Positions 40,602 through 49,688 are shown, counted from the first letter of the stretch. The stretch: DNA of 64,000 bases from GCA-2731375 sp964631725 (GCA_964631725.1 CAZVYX010000013.1:49419-113418); one strand, 5' to 3'. The notes: a model not told the origin generated them from the letters alone. Translations and numbers: made by a program.

Positions 40602-41996
40602 ATGACAATATGGAAGCCGGAGCTTGGCCACAAAGCCGGCCCGAAATATATCCTGATCGCCGAGGCGATTGGCAATGGCATCGCCCAGGGCCGCCTGAAG
40701 GAGCGGGACCGCATGCCGGCCCAGCGGGACCTTGCCTATCAGTTGGGCCTGTCCCTCAACACCGTCAGCCGTGCCTATGCCGAAGCAATAAGGCGGGGCT
40801 ATTTGCAGGGTGAGGTCGGGCGCGGCACCTATGTGCGCCGCACCGGTCCCATTCCGGCTCAGCCAATCGAGGACGGAATGGTCCGGCCGGTCAGCGGCCC
40901 GATCGACTTCACCTTGAACCTTCCGGCAGCGGGCGAAGGCGCCGCCGCTCTGGCCAAGACTCTGGAGACATTGCAGGGGTCTCCTTCGCTGGCAGCCTAT
41001 CTCGACTACCAGACGGAGGCCGAGTCGCCGCGCCACGCGGCGGCGGCGGCGGCATGGCTGCGCACCCTCGGCCTGGAAATCGAAGATGATGGCGTGATCC
41101 TAACCAATGGCGCCCAGCATGGCCTGCTCGTGAGTTTGCTGGCGACGACCCGCCCCGGCGATGTCCTGCTCACGGAAGCGATGACCTATGGCCCGATCAA
41201 GGCCATGGCGCGGCATCTGGGGCTGAAGCTGCGGCCCCTGGCCATGGACGCGGGCGGCCTTTCACCGGCGGCGTTGGATGCCGCCTGCCGGCAAAGTGCC
41301 GCGAAGGTGTTGTATTGCCTGCCGACACTGCAGACGCCGACCACGATCACCATGACCGAGGCACGGCGGCAGGAGATCGCCGCCATCGCAAAAAAACACG
41401 AGCTATTGATCATCGAGGACGACGTGTTCGGCTTCCTGCCGCCGGACCGGCCGCCGCCATTGGCGCATCATGCCGCCGACCATACGGTCTTTCTGACAAG
41501 CACCTCGAAATGCCTCGCGCCCGGCTTGCGCGTTGGTTTTCTTTACGCACCGGCCCGGCTGCGCCGGCCCCTGCGCGCCGCCGTCAATCTGTCATGCTGG
41601 ATGCCGCCGCCTCTAATGGCGGAGATCGCCGCGACCTGGATCATCGATGGCACGGCGGAAAAGCTGAACCAGTTTCAAAGGTCCGAAGCGCGGGTACGGC
41701 AACAGATGGCACGGCGCATTCTGGTGGGGCATGACGTGCGGGCCGACCCGCACGGATTTCATCTGTGGCTGTCACTGCCCGAACACTGGTGGGCGGAGTC
41801 CTTCCGGTCCGCCGCGGAAAGCCAGGGCGTAAAAGTCCTGACCGGCGAGACCTTCGTCATTGAACAGGCCGACGCGCCGAACGCCATCCGCATTTGCCTC
41901 AGTCATGAACCATCCCGCGCGCGGGTGTCACGCGGCTTGGAAATTATTGCCGGGCTTCTGGCGGAAACCGGCGACGCCGGCGGCCTCGTCGTATGA
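40602..41996 (+). CDS. MocR/GabR-type regulator (GntR wHTH plus aminotransferase domain)
   Basis: A 464-residue MocR-family regulator. A GntR winged helix occupies about residues 10-80 (KERDRMPAQRDLAYQLGLSL then NTVSRAYAEAIRRGYL). An aminotransferase fold-type I domain follows, with the PLP lysine Lys303 in TSTSKCLAPGLRVGF and the cofactor aspartate in IEDDVFGFLP. MocR proteins sense amino compounds or PLP and activate divergent genes. The class III aminotransferase on the other side of a 97-base gap is the obvious target. The start lies 13 bases after the inverted repeat, which suggests autoregulation. Confidence 0.9.
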   Translation: MTIWKPELGHKAGPKYILIAEAIGNGIAQGRLKERDRMPAQRDLAYQLGLSLNTVSRAYAEAIRRGYLQGEVGRGTYVRRTGPIPAQPIEDGMVRPVSGPIDFTLNLPAAGEGAAALAKTLETLQGSPSLAAYLDYQTEAESPRHAAAAAAWLRTLGLEIEDDGVILTNGAQHGLLVSLLATTRPGDVLLTEAMTYGPIKAMARHLGLKLRPLAMDAGGLSPAALDAACRQSAAKVLYCLPTLQTPTTITMTEARRQEIAAIAKKHELLIIEDDVFGFLPPDRPPPLAHHAADHTVFLTSTSKCLAPGLRVGFLYAPARLRRPLRAAVNLSCWMPPPLMAEIAATWIIDGTAEKLNQFQRSEARVRQQMARRILVGHDVRADPHGFHLWLSLPEHWWAESFRSAAESQGVKVLTGETFVIEQADAPNAIRICLSHEPSRARVSRGLEIIAGLLAETGDAGGLVV

Positions 41997-42015
41997 GGCA
42001 AGCTGGGCCGGCGTC

Positions 42016-42396
42016 TCAATCAGCCGGAGACGGCCAGGCGGGATCCTGAAAGCGTTGGACTTCCAGCTTGTAGCCGTCGGGATCGCGCAGAAAGAAATGA
42101 TAAATATTGAATTTTTCGTTTTCCCTAGGCGGCGCCTCGGTCTCGACACCCTTGGCCGCCAGGCGTTCGTACCAGCCATCGACATCGTCGCTGACCAGGG
42201 TAACGATGATGCCGTCGGGCTTCACGGATGCGCCATCGCCGCATTGGCAGACGCCCAGAAAACCGTCGCGGCTGACGCGGAATATCTGACAGGTGCCCTG
42301 GTCCAGGACCAGGGGCAGCCCCAGGGTCCCGCCGTAAAAGGCGGCGCTGCGGGCCAGATCGGTGGCGTAGATAAAAGTGACTTGTTGATCGAACAT
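42016..42396 (-). CDS. VOC family protein (glyoxalase/bleomycin-resistance fold)
   Basis: A 126-residue vicinal-oxygen-chelate protein. It contains the paired beta-alpha-beta-beta-beta units, TFIYATDLARSAAFYGGTLG at the start and FFLRDPDGYKLEVQRFQ at the end. The final glutamate in KLEVQ is a usual metal ligand. The enzyme may be a lyase, isomerase or dioxygenase, or a drug-binding protein, and the sequence does not discriminate. It is last in a minus-strand pair, 5 bases after the YihY-family gene. Confidence 0.82.
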   Translation of the reverse strand: MFDQQVTFIYATDLARSAAFYGGTLGLPLVLDQGTCQIFRVSRDGFLGVCQCGDGASVKPDGIIVTLVSDDVDGWYERLAAKGVETEAPPRENEKFNIYHFFLRDPDGYKLEVQRFQDPAWPSPAD

Positions 42397-42401
42397 GGCC
42401 G

Positions 42402-43763
42402 CTAGGTCCCGTCCTGGTTATCGTCCGCCGCCAAGGCCAGGTCCTTGACCGTTGTCCCGGCGAGGGCGCCGGAAGCGGCGGCTTCGTATTCGCCTACCAC
42501 CAAATCGATGCCAGGCGGCGCCGGGATACCGTCATGGGACAGATCCCCGCCCCTGCCGCCATGGCGGATCGCCGCCAGCACTTCATCAATAGTGACGATC
42601 TCGAACGGGCGGGCCGGCAGATAGGTCGGTGGCAGGTCCGCCGTCGCCTTGATCAGACCCGAATGTTCCAGAACCTCAAGCACATCCTGCACCGGATCGT
42701 TGCGCAATCGCAGCTCCCGCGACAAAGCCTCCGCCGACCACGCGGGGCGGTCGAGATAATGATGCCGGGCGATCAAGGTTGTCAGGGTCAGGGCCAGCTT
42801 TTCCCGGGCCCGGTGGCTCAATCGCTGATTGCCGCCCTGGCCGCGCAAATAGGCCGGGTGCTGCACATAGAAGCCGATATTGGCGCCGATCAACAGGATC
42901 AGCCAACCCACATACAGCCAAATCATGAAGAAGATCAGGGTGGCAAAGGTGGAATAGATGGCGGTGTATTTGGCCGAGCCAACAACGAAGGAGGCGAAAA
43001 TCCAGCCCAGCAGGTTCCACATCAGGCCGGCCACCAGACCGCCGCACAGGGCGGCGCGCGGCTGCACCTTGGTGTTGGGAATGAAGGCATACATGAAGCT
43101 AAAGGCGGCCGAGATCATCAGGAACGGGATCAGCTTGCCGGCCAGCTTGATCAAGCTGCCCAACGGTTCGATCGCGGTCAGCGTGCCGACGATGGAAAGG
43201 GAGGCGATCGACGCACCGATGCCAACGGCGGCGAAGATCAACGCCGGTCCGATGACCAGCACGGAAAGGTAGTCGCGGAAGCGCTGGCCCAGGCTGCGTG
43301 CCTGGGTGACGTGCCAGACGGTATTGAAGGCCCGCTCGATCTTCTGCATCAAGGAGACCACCGTATAGAACAACAGGGCAAAGCCCAGCGATCCCAGCAC
43401 GCCAACCTTGACATTATCGACGAATTCGATGATTCGCTCGGTTATCTCAACGCCCTTGCTGCCCAACGGCTCCAAGAGGCCCAGCAGCATGGGTTCAATC
43501 TGGTTGTGGACGCCGAAGCCCTTGAGAATGGAAAAACTGATGGCCAGCAACGGCACCAACGATAGCAGGGTGGTGTAGACCAGGCTCATGGCCCAAAGGG
43601 TCAACTGCCCCTTGGCCAAATCGCGGCCGATGGCGGCGGCCATGCGCAGCGCCACGATGGGAACCGCGCGCCAGGCCGGCAGGCCGCTCAGATCCGCCTG
43701 CCAGATGAGACGATCCAGATTGCCCCCCAGGGCAAGCAGTCCCTTGTCGTCCTGCCTCGTCAT
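42402..43763 (-). CDS. YihY/virulence factor BrkB family membrane protein
   Basis: A 453-residue inner-membrane protein of the YihY (formerly RNase BN) family. The N-terminal two thirds hold about six hydrophobic segments, among them SLVYTTLLSLVPLLAISFSI and GLVAGLMWNLLGWIFASFVV. Conserved family features such as the LIFFMIWLYVGWLILLIGAN helix are present. The cytoplasmic C-terminus (about 300-453) contains a winged-helix-like region (VLEVLEHSGLIKATADLPPT) found in proteobacterial members. Its transport or structural role is not established. Confidence 0.86.
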   Translation of the reverse strand: MTRQDDKGLLALGGNLDRLIWQADLSGLPAWRAVPIVALRMAAAIGRDLAKGQLTLWAMSLVYTTLLSLVPLLAISFSILKGFGVHNQIEPMLLGLLEPLGSKGVEITERIIEFVDNVKVGVLGSLGFALLFYTVVSLMQKIERAFNTVWHVTQARSLGQRFRDYLSVLVIGPALIFAAVGIGASIASLSIVGTLTAIEPLGSLIKLAGKLIPFLMISAAFSFMYAFIPNTKVQPRAALCGGLVAGLMWNLLGWIFASFVVGSAKYTAIYSTFATLIFFMIWLYVGWLILLIGANIGFYVQHPAYLRGQGGNQRLSHRAREKLALTLTTLIARHHYLDRPAWSAEALSRELRLRNDPVQDVLEVLEHSGLIKATADLPPTYLPARPFEIVTIDEVLAAIRHGGRGGDLSHDGIPAPPGIDLVVGEYEAAASGALAGTTVKDLALAADDNQDGT

Positions 43764-43817
43764 CCCCCTATCCCAAGATGTGTTGCCGGCGGGCCGAAGC
43801 GGCCTCGCGCCGCTGCT

Positions 43818-44249
43818 CTATTTGCCAAAATCTATCGCTGTCCGCGAACTTACGGCCAGGCCGGTCAAGCAATCGTGGGGGCGCCCCTGTTGCGTCCGGC
43901 AGGCGGGAATATCCCGTAACAGAACGCGCGATATGCCGGTGCAAGCGCCCGCATGGAGGGGAAGATTGGCAATCGTCGTACGATCCCTTGGCAGGGGCGC
44001 AAGATCGATCAGCAGGCGGTCGGAAACAACGCCCTTGCCGTTGAACAGCACCAGATCCAGGCGAAACCGATCCAAGGTCTGCCCCAGTTTATTGGCGATC
44101 AAGACCGTCGCCAGGCAGCCCTGGGGCGTGTCCTCAACCTTGTTGAGTTCCAGGGTTAGGCCGGCGGCGGCCGCAGGGCGCGGCGTCAGACACAAAACGG
44201 CCGCGACCAAGGCGGCCAACAAAGCAACAGAATGGATGACTGGACGCAT
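43818..44249 (-). CDS. Small secreted/periplasmic protein of unknown function
   Basis: A 143-residue protein with a clear signal peptide: MRPVIHSVALLAALVAAVLC then a probable cleavage after the alanine-rich TPRPAAAA at about residue 28. The mature part reads LTLELNKVEDTPQGCLATVL and later LDLVLFNGKGVVSDRLLIDL. It is a beta-rich sequence with four cysteines that could form disulfides. I recall comparable alphaproteobacterial proteins of unknown function near membrane energy-transduction genes, but no named domain is certain. The start at 44249 is chosen because it gives a complete signal peptide. Upstream residues do not. Confidence 0.7.
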   Translation of the reverse strand: MRPVIHSVALLAALVAAVLCLTPRPAAAAGLTLELNKVEDTPQGCLATVLIANKLGQTLDRFRLDLVLFNGKGVVSDRLLIDLAPLPRDRTTIANLPLHAGACTGISRVLLRDIPACRTQQGRPHDCLTGLAVSSRTAIDFGK

Positions 44250-44351
44250 GGTCGGGTTCCCAGTTCTCTCGTTGGATGATGAACCTTTGGTACCTGCGTA
44301 GCCGATCACCCCACATGCGTGCAAGGTTTGTTTCGGATCGTGCGCAGAGCC

Positions 44352-44383
44352 AAAAAAGGGAGGCGCCCCGGCGGGCGCCTCCC
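44352..44383 (-). terminator. Rho-independent terminator of the chemotaxis receptor gene
   Basis: Read on the minus strand, a perfect 11-base stem GGGAGGCGCCC / GGGCGCCTCCC with a 4-base loop is followed immediately by six T residues. It begins about 35 bases after the receptor stop codon. This is the clearest intrinsic terminator in the window. Confidence 0.92.
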
Positions 44384-44418
44384 AATCATGGAGAATTCGC
44401 CGATCCAGCGGCCGGGAC

Positions 44419-45918
44419 TTAGCGCGCGCCCATGGATTTCATGAACTCGCCCAGATGGCTCTGCAGCTCGGCTGATTTCTGCGCCAGATCCGTGGAAGCA
44501 TCGAGAACTTCCTGCGCGGCCTGTCCGGTGGCGTCCGATGCCTCGGAAACCTGCACAATATTGGAGGATACTTCCTGCGTGGCGGCGCCCTGCTCTTCCA
44601 CCGCCGAGGCAATCGCAGTCGCGACCTCGTGGATCTCGTTGATCGTCTTGGTGATGGTTTCGTTGGCATCCACGGCGGCCTTGGTGGCGCCCTGGATTTC
44701 GGAGATCTGGGCCGAAATTTCCTCCGTTGCGCCGGCGGTTTGATTGGCCAGGGATTTCACTTCCGAGGCGACAACGGCGAAACCCTTGCCAGCCTCACCG
44801 GCGCGGGCCGCCTCGATCGTCGCATTCAGGGCCAGCAGGTTCGTCTGCCCGGCAATATCCTGAATGATATCGACCACATCGCCAATCTTCTGCGCCGCCT
44901 GATTCAGACCGTCGATCATCTCGGATGTCCGGCGGGCGTCTTCCACGGCACTATTGGCGATACCGGCGGAGTGGCTGACCTGACGCGAAATTTCATCGAC
45001 CGAGGAAGACAATTCCTCCGCCGCCGAAGCAACCGTGCCGGCGCGTGAGTTGGCCAGGGAAACCGATTCCTGCATGGCCTTGGACGAAGCGGACATTTCC
45101 TCCGACGCTGCGGAAACCGCCTCGGCCACATGCGTAACCTGCGTCGCCAGGTTGATGTTCTGGGTCACCAGGGCCCAGGTCAGCATCGGACCCATGTAAT
45201 TGCCGTTCGAATCGTTCAAGGCGGCAACGGTCAAATCCAGGGTTTCCTCGCCCAGCCTGATCAGGGCGCGATGGGGCAAGTTGGCCGGATCCGCCAGCAT
45301 ACGGCGTTGATGTTCTGGGTTCTTGTGAAAGATATCGATGCATTTGCCCTTCAACTGATCGGCTGGAACCGGCAGCAAATGGTTCAACGGCGTCAGAGTA
45401 TCTATTGACGTCTGATTTACATAGGTCATCTCGAAGGAATCCTTGTCCGCCAACATGACGTTGATGGGCATTTGATCCAGCATCTGCAATAGCTTCTGGG
45501 TTTCGGCCTCGTGCTCCACCTGTTGCGTGATAACCGACCAGGCCACCGTGGCGGCAACGTAATTGCCATGCTTGTCATGAACGGCGGAGACATGCAGGTC
45601 CAGCCATTCGGTGCCAAGCTGGATTTTCGCCTTGTGCGGCAAATTGGCCGGGTCGCCGAGCAGCTTGCGCTGGTGCTCCGGGTGCTTGTGGAAGATATCG
45701 ATGCATTGCCCCAAGACGTCGTCGGTTTTCACCGGCAGCAGATGCTCGATTTCCGCCAATGTTTCGCGGGACTGCTCGTTCATGTAGATGACGCGCAAGT
45801 CAGTCGGATCGCAGGCCATAACCGCCGTCGGCAAGGCGTCGATCATTTCCTCGAAGGCAAGTTTACCTGTGGAACTGTAGGCTGGACTGCTCCTGCGGCC
45901 GAATACGGCGATATTCAT
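44419..45918 (-). CDS. Soluble methyl-accepting chemotaxis protein with tandem PAS domains
   Basis: A 499-residue receptor with no membrane segments. Two homologous PAS modules occupy about residues 20-140 and 145-265. Each has an IFHKxPEHQRxxL block followed by an LDLxVxAxxDxxGNYxxxxxxW strand. The C-terminal half is an MCP signalling domain with heptad repeats and the hairpin tip EVKSLANQTAGATEEISAQI. The start at 45918 follows GGGGAA. The open frame further upstream encodes no domain. It probably sits in cytoplasmic arrays and senses redox state or another internal cue. No che genes are nearby. Confidence 0.9.
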   Translation of the reverse strand: MNIAVFGRRSSPAYSSTGKLAFEEMIDALPTAVMACDPTDLRVIYMNEQSRETLAEIEHLLPVKTDDVLGQCIDIFHKHPEHQRKLLGDPANLPHKAKIQLGTEWLDLHVSAVHDKHGNYVAATVAWSVITQQVEHEAETQKLLQMLDQMPINVMLADKDSFEMTYVNQTSIDTLTPLNHLLPVPADQLKGKCIDIFHKNPEHQRRMLADPANLPHRALIRLGEETLDLTVAALNDSNGNYMGPMLTWALVTQNINLATQVTHVAEAVSAASEEMSASSKAMQESVSLANSRAGTVASAAEELSSSVDEISRQVSHSAGIANSAVEDARRTSEMIDGLNQAAQKIGDVVDIIQDIAGQTNLLALNATIEAARAGEAGKGFAVVASEVKSLANQTAGATEEISAQISEIQGATKAAVDANETITKTINEIHEVATAIASAVEEQGAATQEVSSNIVQVSEASDATGQAAQEVLDASTDLAQKSAELQSHLGEFMKSMGAR

Positions 45919-46000
45919 TGCAAATTCCCCAATTTGGTTTGTTCCCCACATACCTCGCAAGACCAGGTGCTGAATTGCTCCGAGCGCACCCGACAAACGA

Positions 46001-46016
46001 TGTATTCTGAAATACA
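46001..46016. promoter_or_regulatory. Short palindrome upstream of the receptor gene
   Basis: TGTATTCTGAAATACA has perfect 6-base arms (TGTATT / AATACA) around CTGA, about 80 bases upstream of the chemotaxis receptor start. It could be a regulator site. With no neighbouring regulator and an AT-rich context, chance is possible. Confidence 0.3.
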
Positions 46017-46018
46017 AT

Positions 46019-46213
46019 GTAAACTGGAATGATTTATTATCCGTAAACAAAGACGCGAATTATTGTCTTATTCATCAGATTACTAGAATTCACTTATGAA
46101 TATTAGAGATTTTGCAAGTAAACATTAGCACTATTACTTTGGTATATTGATACACTAAATGGCATACGCCCTTAGTACGAGCGGGTATTTGATCTCGCTA
46201 ACGTAACAAGTGT
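46019..46213. other. AT-rich intergenic region without genes
   Basis: This stretch lies between the chemotaxis receptor upstream region and the end of the carboxyltransferase gene. It is markedly AT-rich and has no convincing open frame, RNA gene or terminator. It probably holds the receptor promoter, which I cannot place. Confidence 0.5.
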
Positions 46214-47743
46214 TCAAAAGGTCGTCGGCCATGTCGCCATCAAATGTTCGCCCACGCCGCCGTTTAGGCGGCGGTCGTGCAGTGCGAGCATGCGGCTAAG
46301 CCAATCCCGCGTTTCGCGGGGGTCGATGACATCCTGGATCATGAAAGGTTCGGCCAGATCATAGGGCGAGGTACCTCTTTCAAAGCGCCGTTCCAGTTCG
46401 TCATATTTCTCCGGGTCATCCTCGCGCTTCAATTTATGCACCACGCTGACCGAAATCTTGGGATCGACGAAACTGATGTCACCAGTGTACCAGGCGCACA
46501 TCTCGTCGGCGTGCACGGCGCCGATATTCAGATGTGCCTGACCATAGGACTTGCGCATGATCACCGTCAGCAGAGGCACCGTAGTCATGGCCATGGCCTG
46601 GATGTAATTCATGATCTTGCCTGGCAGCTTTTGCCGCTCGCCGACGACGCCGACCAGAAAGCCGGGTGTATCAACCAGATGGATCACCGGGATATTATAG
46701 CTGTCGCAAAGCACCAGAAACCCGATGATCTTGTCGCAGGCGTCACCATCCATGGCGCCGCCCTTAAACATCGGATTTGTCGCGATCAGGCCGACGGAAC
46801 GGCCATCAATTCGAGCCAGACCGGTGGTAACGACCTTGGCGTAGCGGTCCTTGATCGGGAAGAAGCTATCCTTGTCCACGATCAGGCGGATGACCTTGCG
46901 CACGTCATAAACCTTGGCCCGGCTTTCCGGCACCAGGTCCAACAATTGCTCAGCTTCGGCACCCGAACCCGCTGGCACGGGTAACCTGGGGGGTGCCTCG
47001 TTACTGTTGGAAGGCAGGTAGGAAAGGAACTGCTTTATCGCATCCAGCGCCTCCTCGTCGCTATCCACCGCCATGTCGACCTGGCCCGAGACCTCCGTCT
47101 GCATGCGCCAGCCGCCCAGATCCTCGGGATCCTCGTCCTCGGCGATGGCGACGGCGGTGACGTTGGTTGATGACACGGCCATGATCGCGCCCTTGCGCAT
47201 GACGATGAAATCGGACATCACCGACAGCCAGGTGCCGCCGCCAAAGGACTGCCCCAGCACCGCCGAGGCCCATGGCACCTTGCGATGACGCCGCAACGAG
47301 CCGCTTTCGGCTGCCTTGTGAATACCCTGGGCACCCATGATGTCGGGCATGCGGGCGCCGGAGCATTCATTCAAGGCGACGAAGGGAATGCCGTTCTTGT
47401 TGGCATTGGCAACCGAATGCTGCCGCTTGCGCGAGGCGATCGCGGCGGTCGATGCGCCCATGGCGCTGAATTCGGCGGCATGAACGATGACCGGGCGGCC
47501 TTCGATATGGGCATGGCCATCAATGACCCCATCGCCCGGCGTGCGGTGGCGGTCCTCCTCCCGTTCGGACACCGCCAAAAGGCCGTATTCCGTGAAACTG
47601 TCCGGGTCGGTCAGATAGGCAATCCGCTGCCTGGCATTGAGAATGCCCGCCTCGGCCCATGCCGCGAGCCGCTTTGCCGATCCCATGGCCCGCGCCGTTG
47701 CGCGCCGCCGTTCCAACTCCGCGATATCTTCCTCGAACGCCAC
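46214..47743 (-). CDS. Acyl-CoA carboxylase carboxyltransferase subunit without adjacent alpha subunit
   Basis: A 509-residue carboxyltransferase of the propionyl/methylmalonyl-CoA type. It begins with an ERRRATARAMGSAKRLAAW helix and DGVIDGHAHIEGRPVIVHAA. The oxyanion segments are NECSGARMPDIMGAQGIHKA and VDTPGFLVGVVGERQ. The C-terminal RKSYGQAHLNIGAVHADEMC block completes the active site. The start is GTG, with AAGGAG 8 bases upstream, and overlaps the stop codon of the TusA-family gene by one base. No biotin carboxylase or biotin carrier gene is nearby, so a partner must come from elsewhere. Decarboxylation is an alternative role. Confidence 0.86.
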   Translation of the reverse strand: MAFEEDIAELERRRATARAMGSAKRLAAWAEAGILNARQRIAYLTDPDSFTEYGLLAVSEREEDRHRTPGDGVIDGHAHIEGRPVIVHAAEFSAMGASTAAIASRKRQHSVANANKNGIPFVALNECSGARMPDIMGAQGIHKAAESGSLRRHRKVPWASAVLGQSFGGGTWLSVMSDFIVMRKGAIMAVSSTNVTAVAIAEDEDPEDLGGWRMQTEVSGQVDMAVDSDEEALDAIKQFLSYLPSNSNEAPPRLPVPAGSGAEAEQLLDLVPESRAKVYDVRKVIRLIVDKDSFFPIKDRYAKVVTTGLARIDGRSVGLIATNPMFKGGAMDGDACDKIIGFLVLCDSYNIPVIHLVDTPGFLVGVVGERQKLPGKIMNYIQAMAMTTVPLLTVIMRKSYGQAHLNIGAVHADEMCAWYTGDISFVDPKISVSVVHKLKREDDPEKYDELERRFERGTSPYDLAEPFMIQDVIDPRETRDWLSRMLALHDRRLNGGVGEHLMATWPTTF

Positions 47744-48063
47744 TAGCCTGCTCCTTCATCCTTCGGCAACCCGCTGCCGCAACGAATTAGAAATATCAAT
47801 TCCGCCTCCTGATTGAGCCCGGGATCAACCGAATGATCCGGCTCCTTCCGCCCGGTCTCCACCAGGGCATGACCCGCCGTCTGGCAAAACGCCGGAAAAT
47901 CGGACGCCGCGGCGGGATCGGTGCATCTAACCCGCAACAAATCCCCCGGCGCCATGGCGGCCAGGGCCTTGCGGGCGCGCAGAACGGGCAACGGGCAGAT
48001 CATGCCGCGCACATCCATTTCAGCTACCGCGCGATTAGCGCCATCTCTCGGGTCATCGGCCAT
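47743..48063 (-). CDS. TusA-family sulfurtransferase
   Basis: A 106-residue TusA/SirA-like protein. The signature MDVRGMICPLPVLRARKAL contains the CPxP motif with the reactive Cys23, which would carry a persulfide sulfur. VRCTDPAAASDFPAFCQTAG follows, with a second cysteine near residue 64. Members relay sulfur for tRNA thiolation, molybdenum cofactor or sulfur oxidation. It overlaps the carboxyltransferase start and is divergent from ccdA. The nearby persulfide-sensor-like regulator favours a role in sulfur handling over tRNA modification, which is inference. Confidence 0.86.
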   Translation of the reverse strand: MADDPRDGANRAVAEMDVRGMICPLPVLRARKALAAMAPGDLLRVRCTDPAAASDFPAFCQTAGHALVETGRKEPDHSVDPGLNQEAELIFLIRCGSGLPKDEGAG

Positions 48064-48204
48064 GGCGACACTGTAGCGCACCCTTTGGGTCTGTAAAATC
48101 ATCGTGATTTAGGCCAATGCATGCTACTGCACACTGGCGGGATGGAACCCGGACGACCATACTTACGACATTGCAAATTCTTCGTACTGATTCTGGATTG
48201 GCCT

Positions 48205-48948
48205 ATGAGTGGCTTTGATATCAGCTATGCGGGCGCCCTGGGTGGCGGCATACTAAGTTTTATTTCGCCTTGCGTCCTGCCGCTGGTGCCGGCCTACCTG
48301 TGCTTTTTGGGCGGCACCTCGCTGGAACAGCTTTCCGGTGAGCAATCGGCGGAGGATGGCGCCGCGCGCCGAGTGGTTATTTCCGCGCTTTTTTTCATTT
48401 TTGGGTTTTCCAGCGTCTTCGTCGCCCTCGGCGCATCCGCCTCGGCCATCAGCGGCATCCTGTTGCAGCATAAATTGATCCTGGGCCAGATCGCCGGTGT
48501 GGTAATTGTGATTTTTGGCTTACATATAATGGGTCTGTTGCGTATACCTTTCCTGAATAGGGAGGCACGGCTGCACCTGCGGGATCGCCCGGCCGGCCTT
48601 CTTGGTGCGTATCTTTTGGGTCTGGCATTCGCGTTCGGCTGGACGCCCTGTATCGGCCCGATCCTGGCCACGGTGCTGTCCATAGCCGCCCGTAATGATA
48701 GTTTGTGGTACGGTACGTCCTTGTTGTTCGTCTATGCTGCGGGTCTTGGCATACCGTTTCTTTTGGCGGCTTTTCTTGCCGCGCCGTTCTTACGTTGGCT
48801 AAAACGAATGCGCCACCAAATGCGCCGCATAGAAATAGCTACGGGGGGGTTATTAATTGTAACAGGATTCCTATTTATCTTTAATTCGTTTGAACTATTG
48901 GGATTTTGGCTGATCGAATTACTTCCAATTCTTGGCGAAATCGGATAA
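48205..48948 (+). CDS. ccdA: Cytochrome c biogenesis protein CcdA
   Basis: A 247-residue polytopic membrane protein of the DsbD/CcdA family, which passes reducing equivalents from cytoplasmic thioredoxin to periplasmic thiols. Six hydrophobic segments are visible. The redox pair is Cys23 in SFISPCVLPLVPAY and Cys149 in GWTPCIGPIL, both in family-conserved proline contexts. The start at 48205 gives the normal N-terminus. A start at 48121 would add 28 residues. The gene leads the group with the ArsR regulator and TSUP permease, suggesting thiol or persulfide redox work beside or instead of cytochrome c assembly. Confidence 0.87.
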   Translation: MSGFDISYAGALGGGILSFISPCVLPLVPAYLCFLGGTSLEQLSGEQSAEDGAARRVVISALFFIFGFSSVFVALGASASAISGILLQHKLILGQIAGVVIVIFGLHIMGLLRIPFLNREARLHLRDRPAGLLGAYLLGLAFAFGWTPCIGPILATVLSIAARNDSLWYGTSLLFVYAAGLGIPFLLAAFLAAPFLRWLKRMRHQMRRIEIATGGLLIVTGFLFIFNSFELLGFWLIELLPILGEIG

Positions 48949-49125
48949 ATTATTATTTAGATTTTTCTGATATTCAATTTTTCTATTGTTTTGTTTAGTG
49001 GCTTGCTGTACCAACGTATCATATGAAACGTGTGGCTTTGGTTGATTTGGGAGGGTTGACCGAAGGCTTGCACGGGCCAGTTTGGTAGAATGAGTTAAAG
49101 CGCTCTGCAATACGGGGACCACAAG

Positions 49126-49443
49126 ATGAATTTAGGCGTGATGCAGGACAACGCGCGCGATGCCAGCCGCGTCCTGAAGGCGATGGCGAATGAACGCCGT
49201 CTGCTAATTTTGTGTCATTTGAGCGAGGGGGAGCGCAGCGTCGGCGAATTGGAAAAATTACTCGGCATCAGTCAATCGGCGCTATCCCAGCATCTCGCCC
49301 GCCTGCGCAACGACGGACTGGTCGCGCCCCGGCGTTCGGCCCAGAACATCTACTATTCCCTGCATGGCGTTGAGGCCCGCTCGATCATCGAACTGCTGCA
49401 TGATCTTATTTGCGCCGGCGGCTGTGTCCCGAAATCAAATTAG
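49126..49443 (+). CDS. ArsR family regulator, BigR/SqrR-like persulfide sensor
   Basis: A 105-residue winged-helix repressor. ANERRLLILCHLSEGERSVG and LEKLLGISQSALSQHLARLR show the DNA-binding fold. Cys30 lies in LILCHL, and Cys96 and Cys100 in LICAGGC near the end. One cysteine in this first position plus one in the C-terminal helix is the arrangement of BigR, SqrR and YgaV, which form a di- or polysulfide bond on exposure to persulfides and release DNA. Metal ligand patterns of ArsR/SmtB are absent. It should regulate the adjacent ccdA and TSUP genes. Confidence 0.85.
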   Translation: MNLGVMQDNARDASRVLKAMANERRLLILCHLSEGERSVGELEKLLGISQSALSQHLARLRNDGLVAPRRSAQNIYYSLHGVEARSIIELLHDLICAGGCVPKSN

Positions 49444-49575
49444 ACCGAAAATTCGGTGCACTATTCTGAATTTCCCAGCATGAATTGCCTAATTCTTGCG
49501 TTTCCATAGGTTTTGTTTGCCATAACTGGCCAATGTGCTGTATTCACCAGCTATCTCGTGGGGATCGCTTTGGGG

Positions 49576-49607
49576 AAAGCGGGCCCCGTTCTTTTGGGGG
49601 CCGCTTT
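49576..49607 (+). terminator. GC-rich hairpin after the ArsR-family gene
   Basis: A 12-base stem with one mismatch (AAAGCGGGCCCC / GGGGGCCGCTTT) and an 8-base loop lies between the ArsR gene and the TSUP permease gene. Only three T residues follow on the plus strand, so termination may be partial. A smaller repeat, ACCGAA / TTCGGT, follows the ArsR stop codon directly at 49444-49457. Confidence 0.5.
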
Positions 49608-49688
49608 ATGATCGGCTAGCGCCTTTTGAATACGCCGCCAAGTTAATGTGCCGCAATTTTTTGCGCCGCTAGTTGATGTGCCTGTTGC

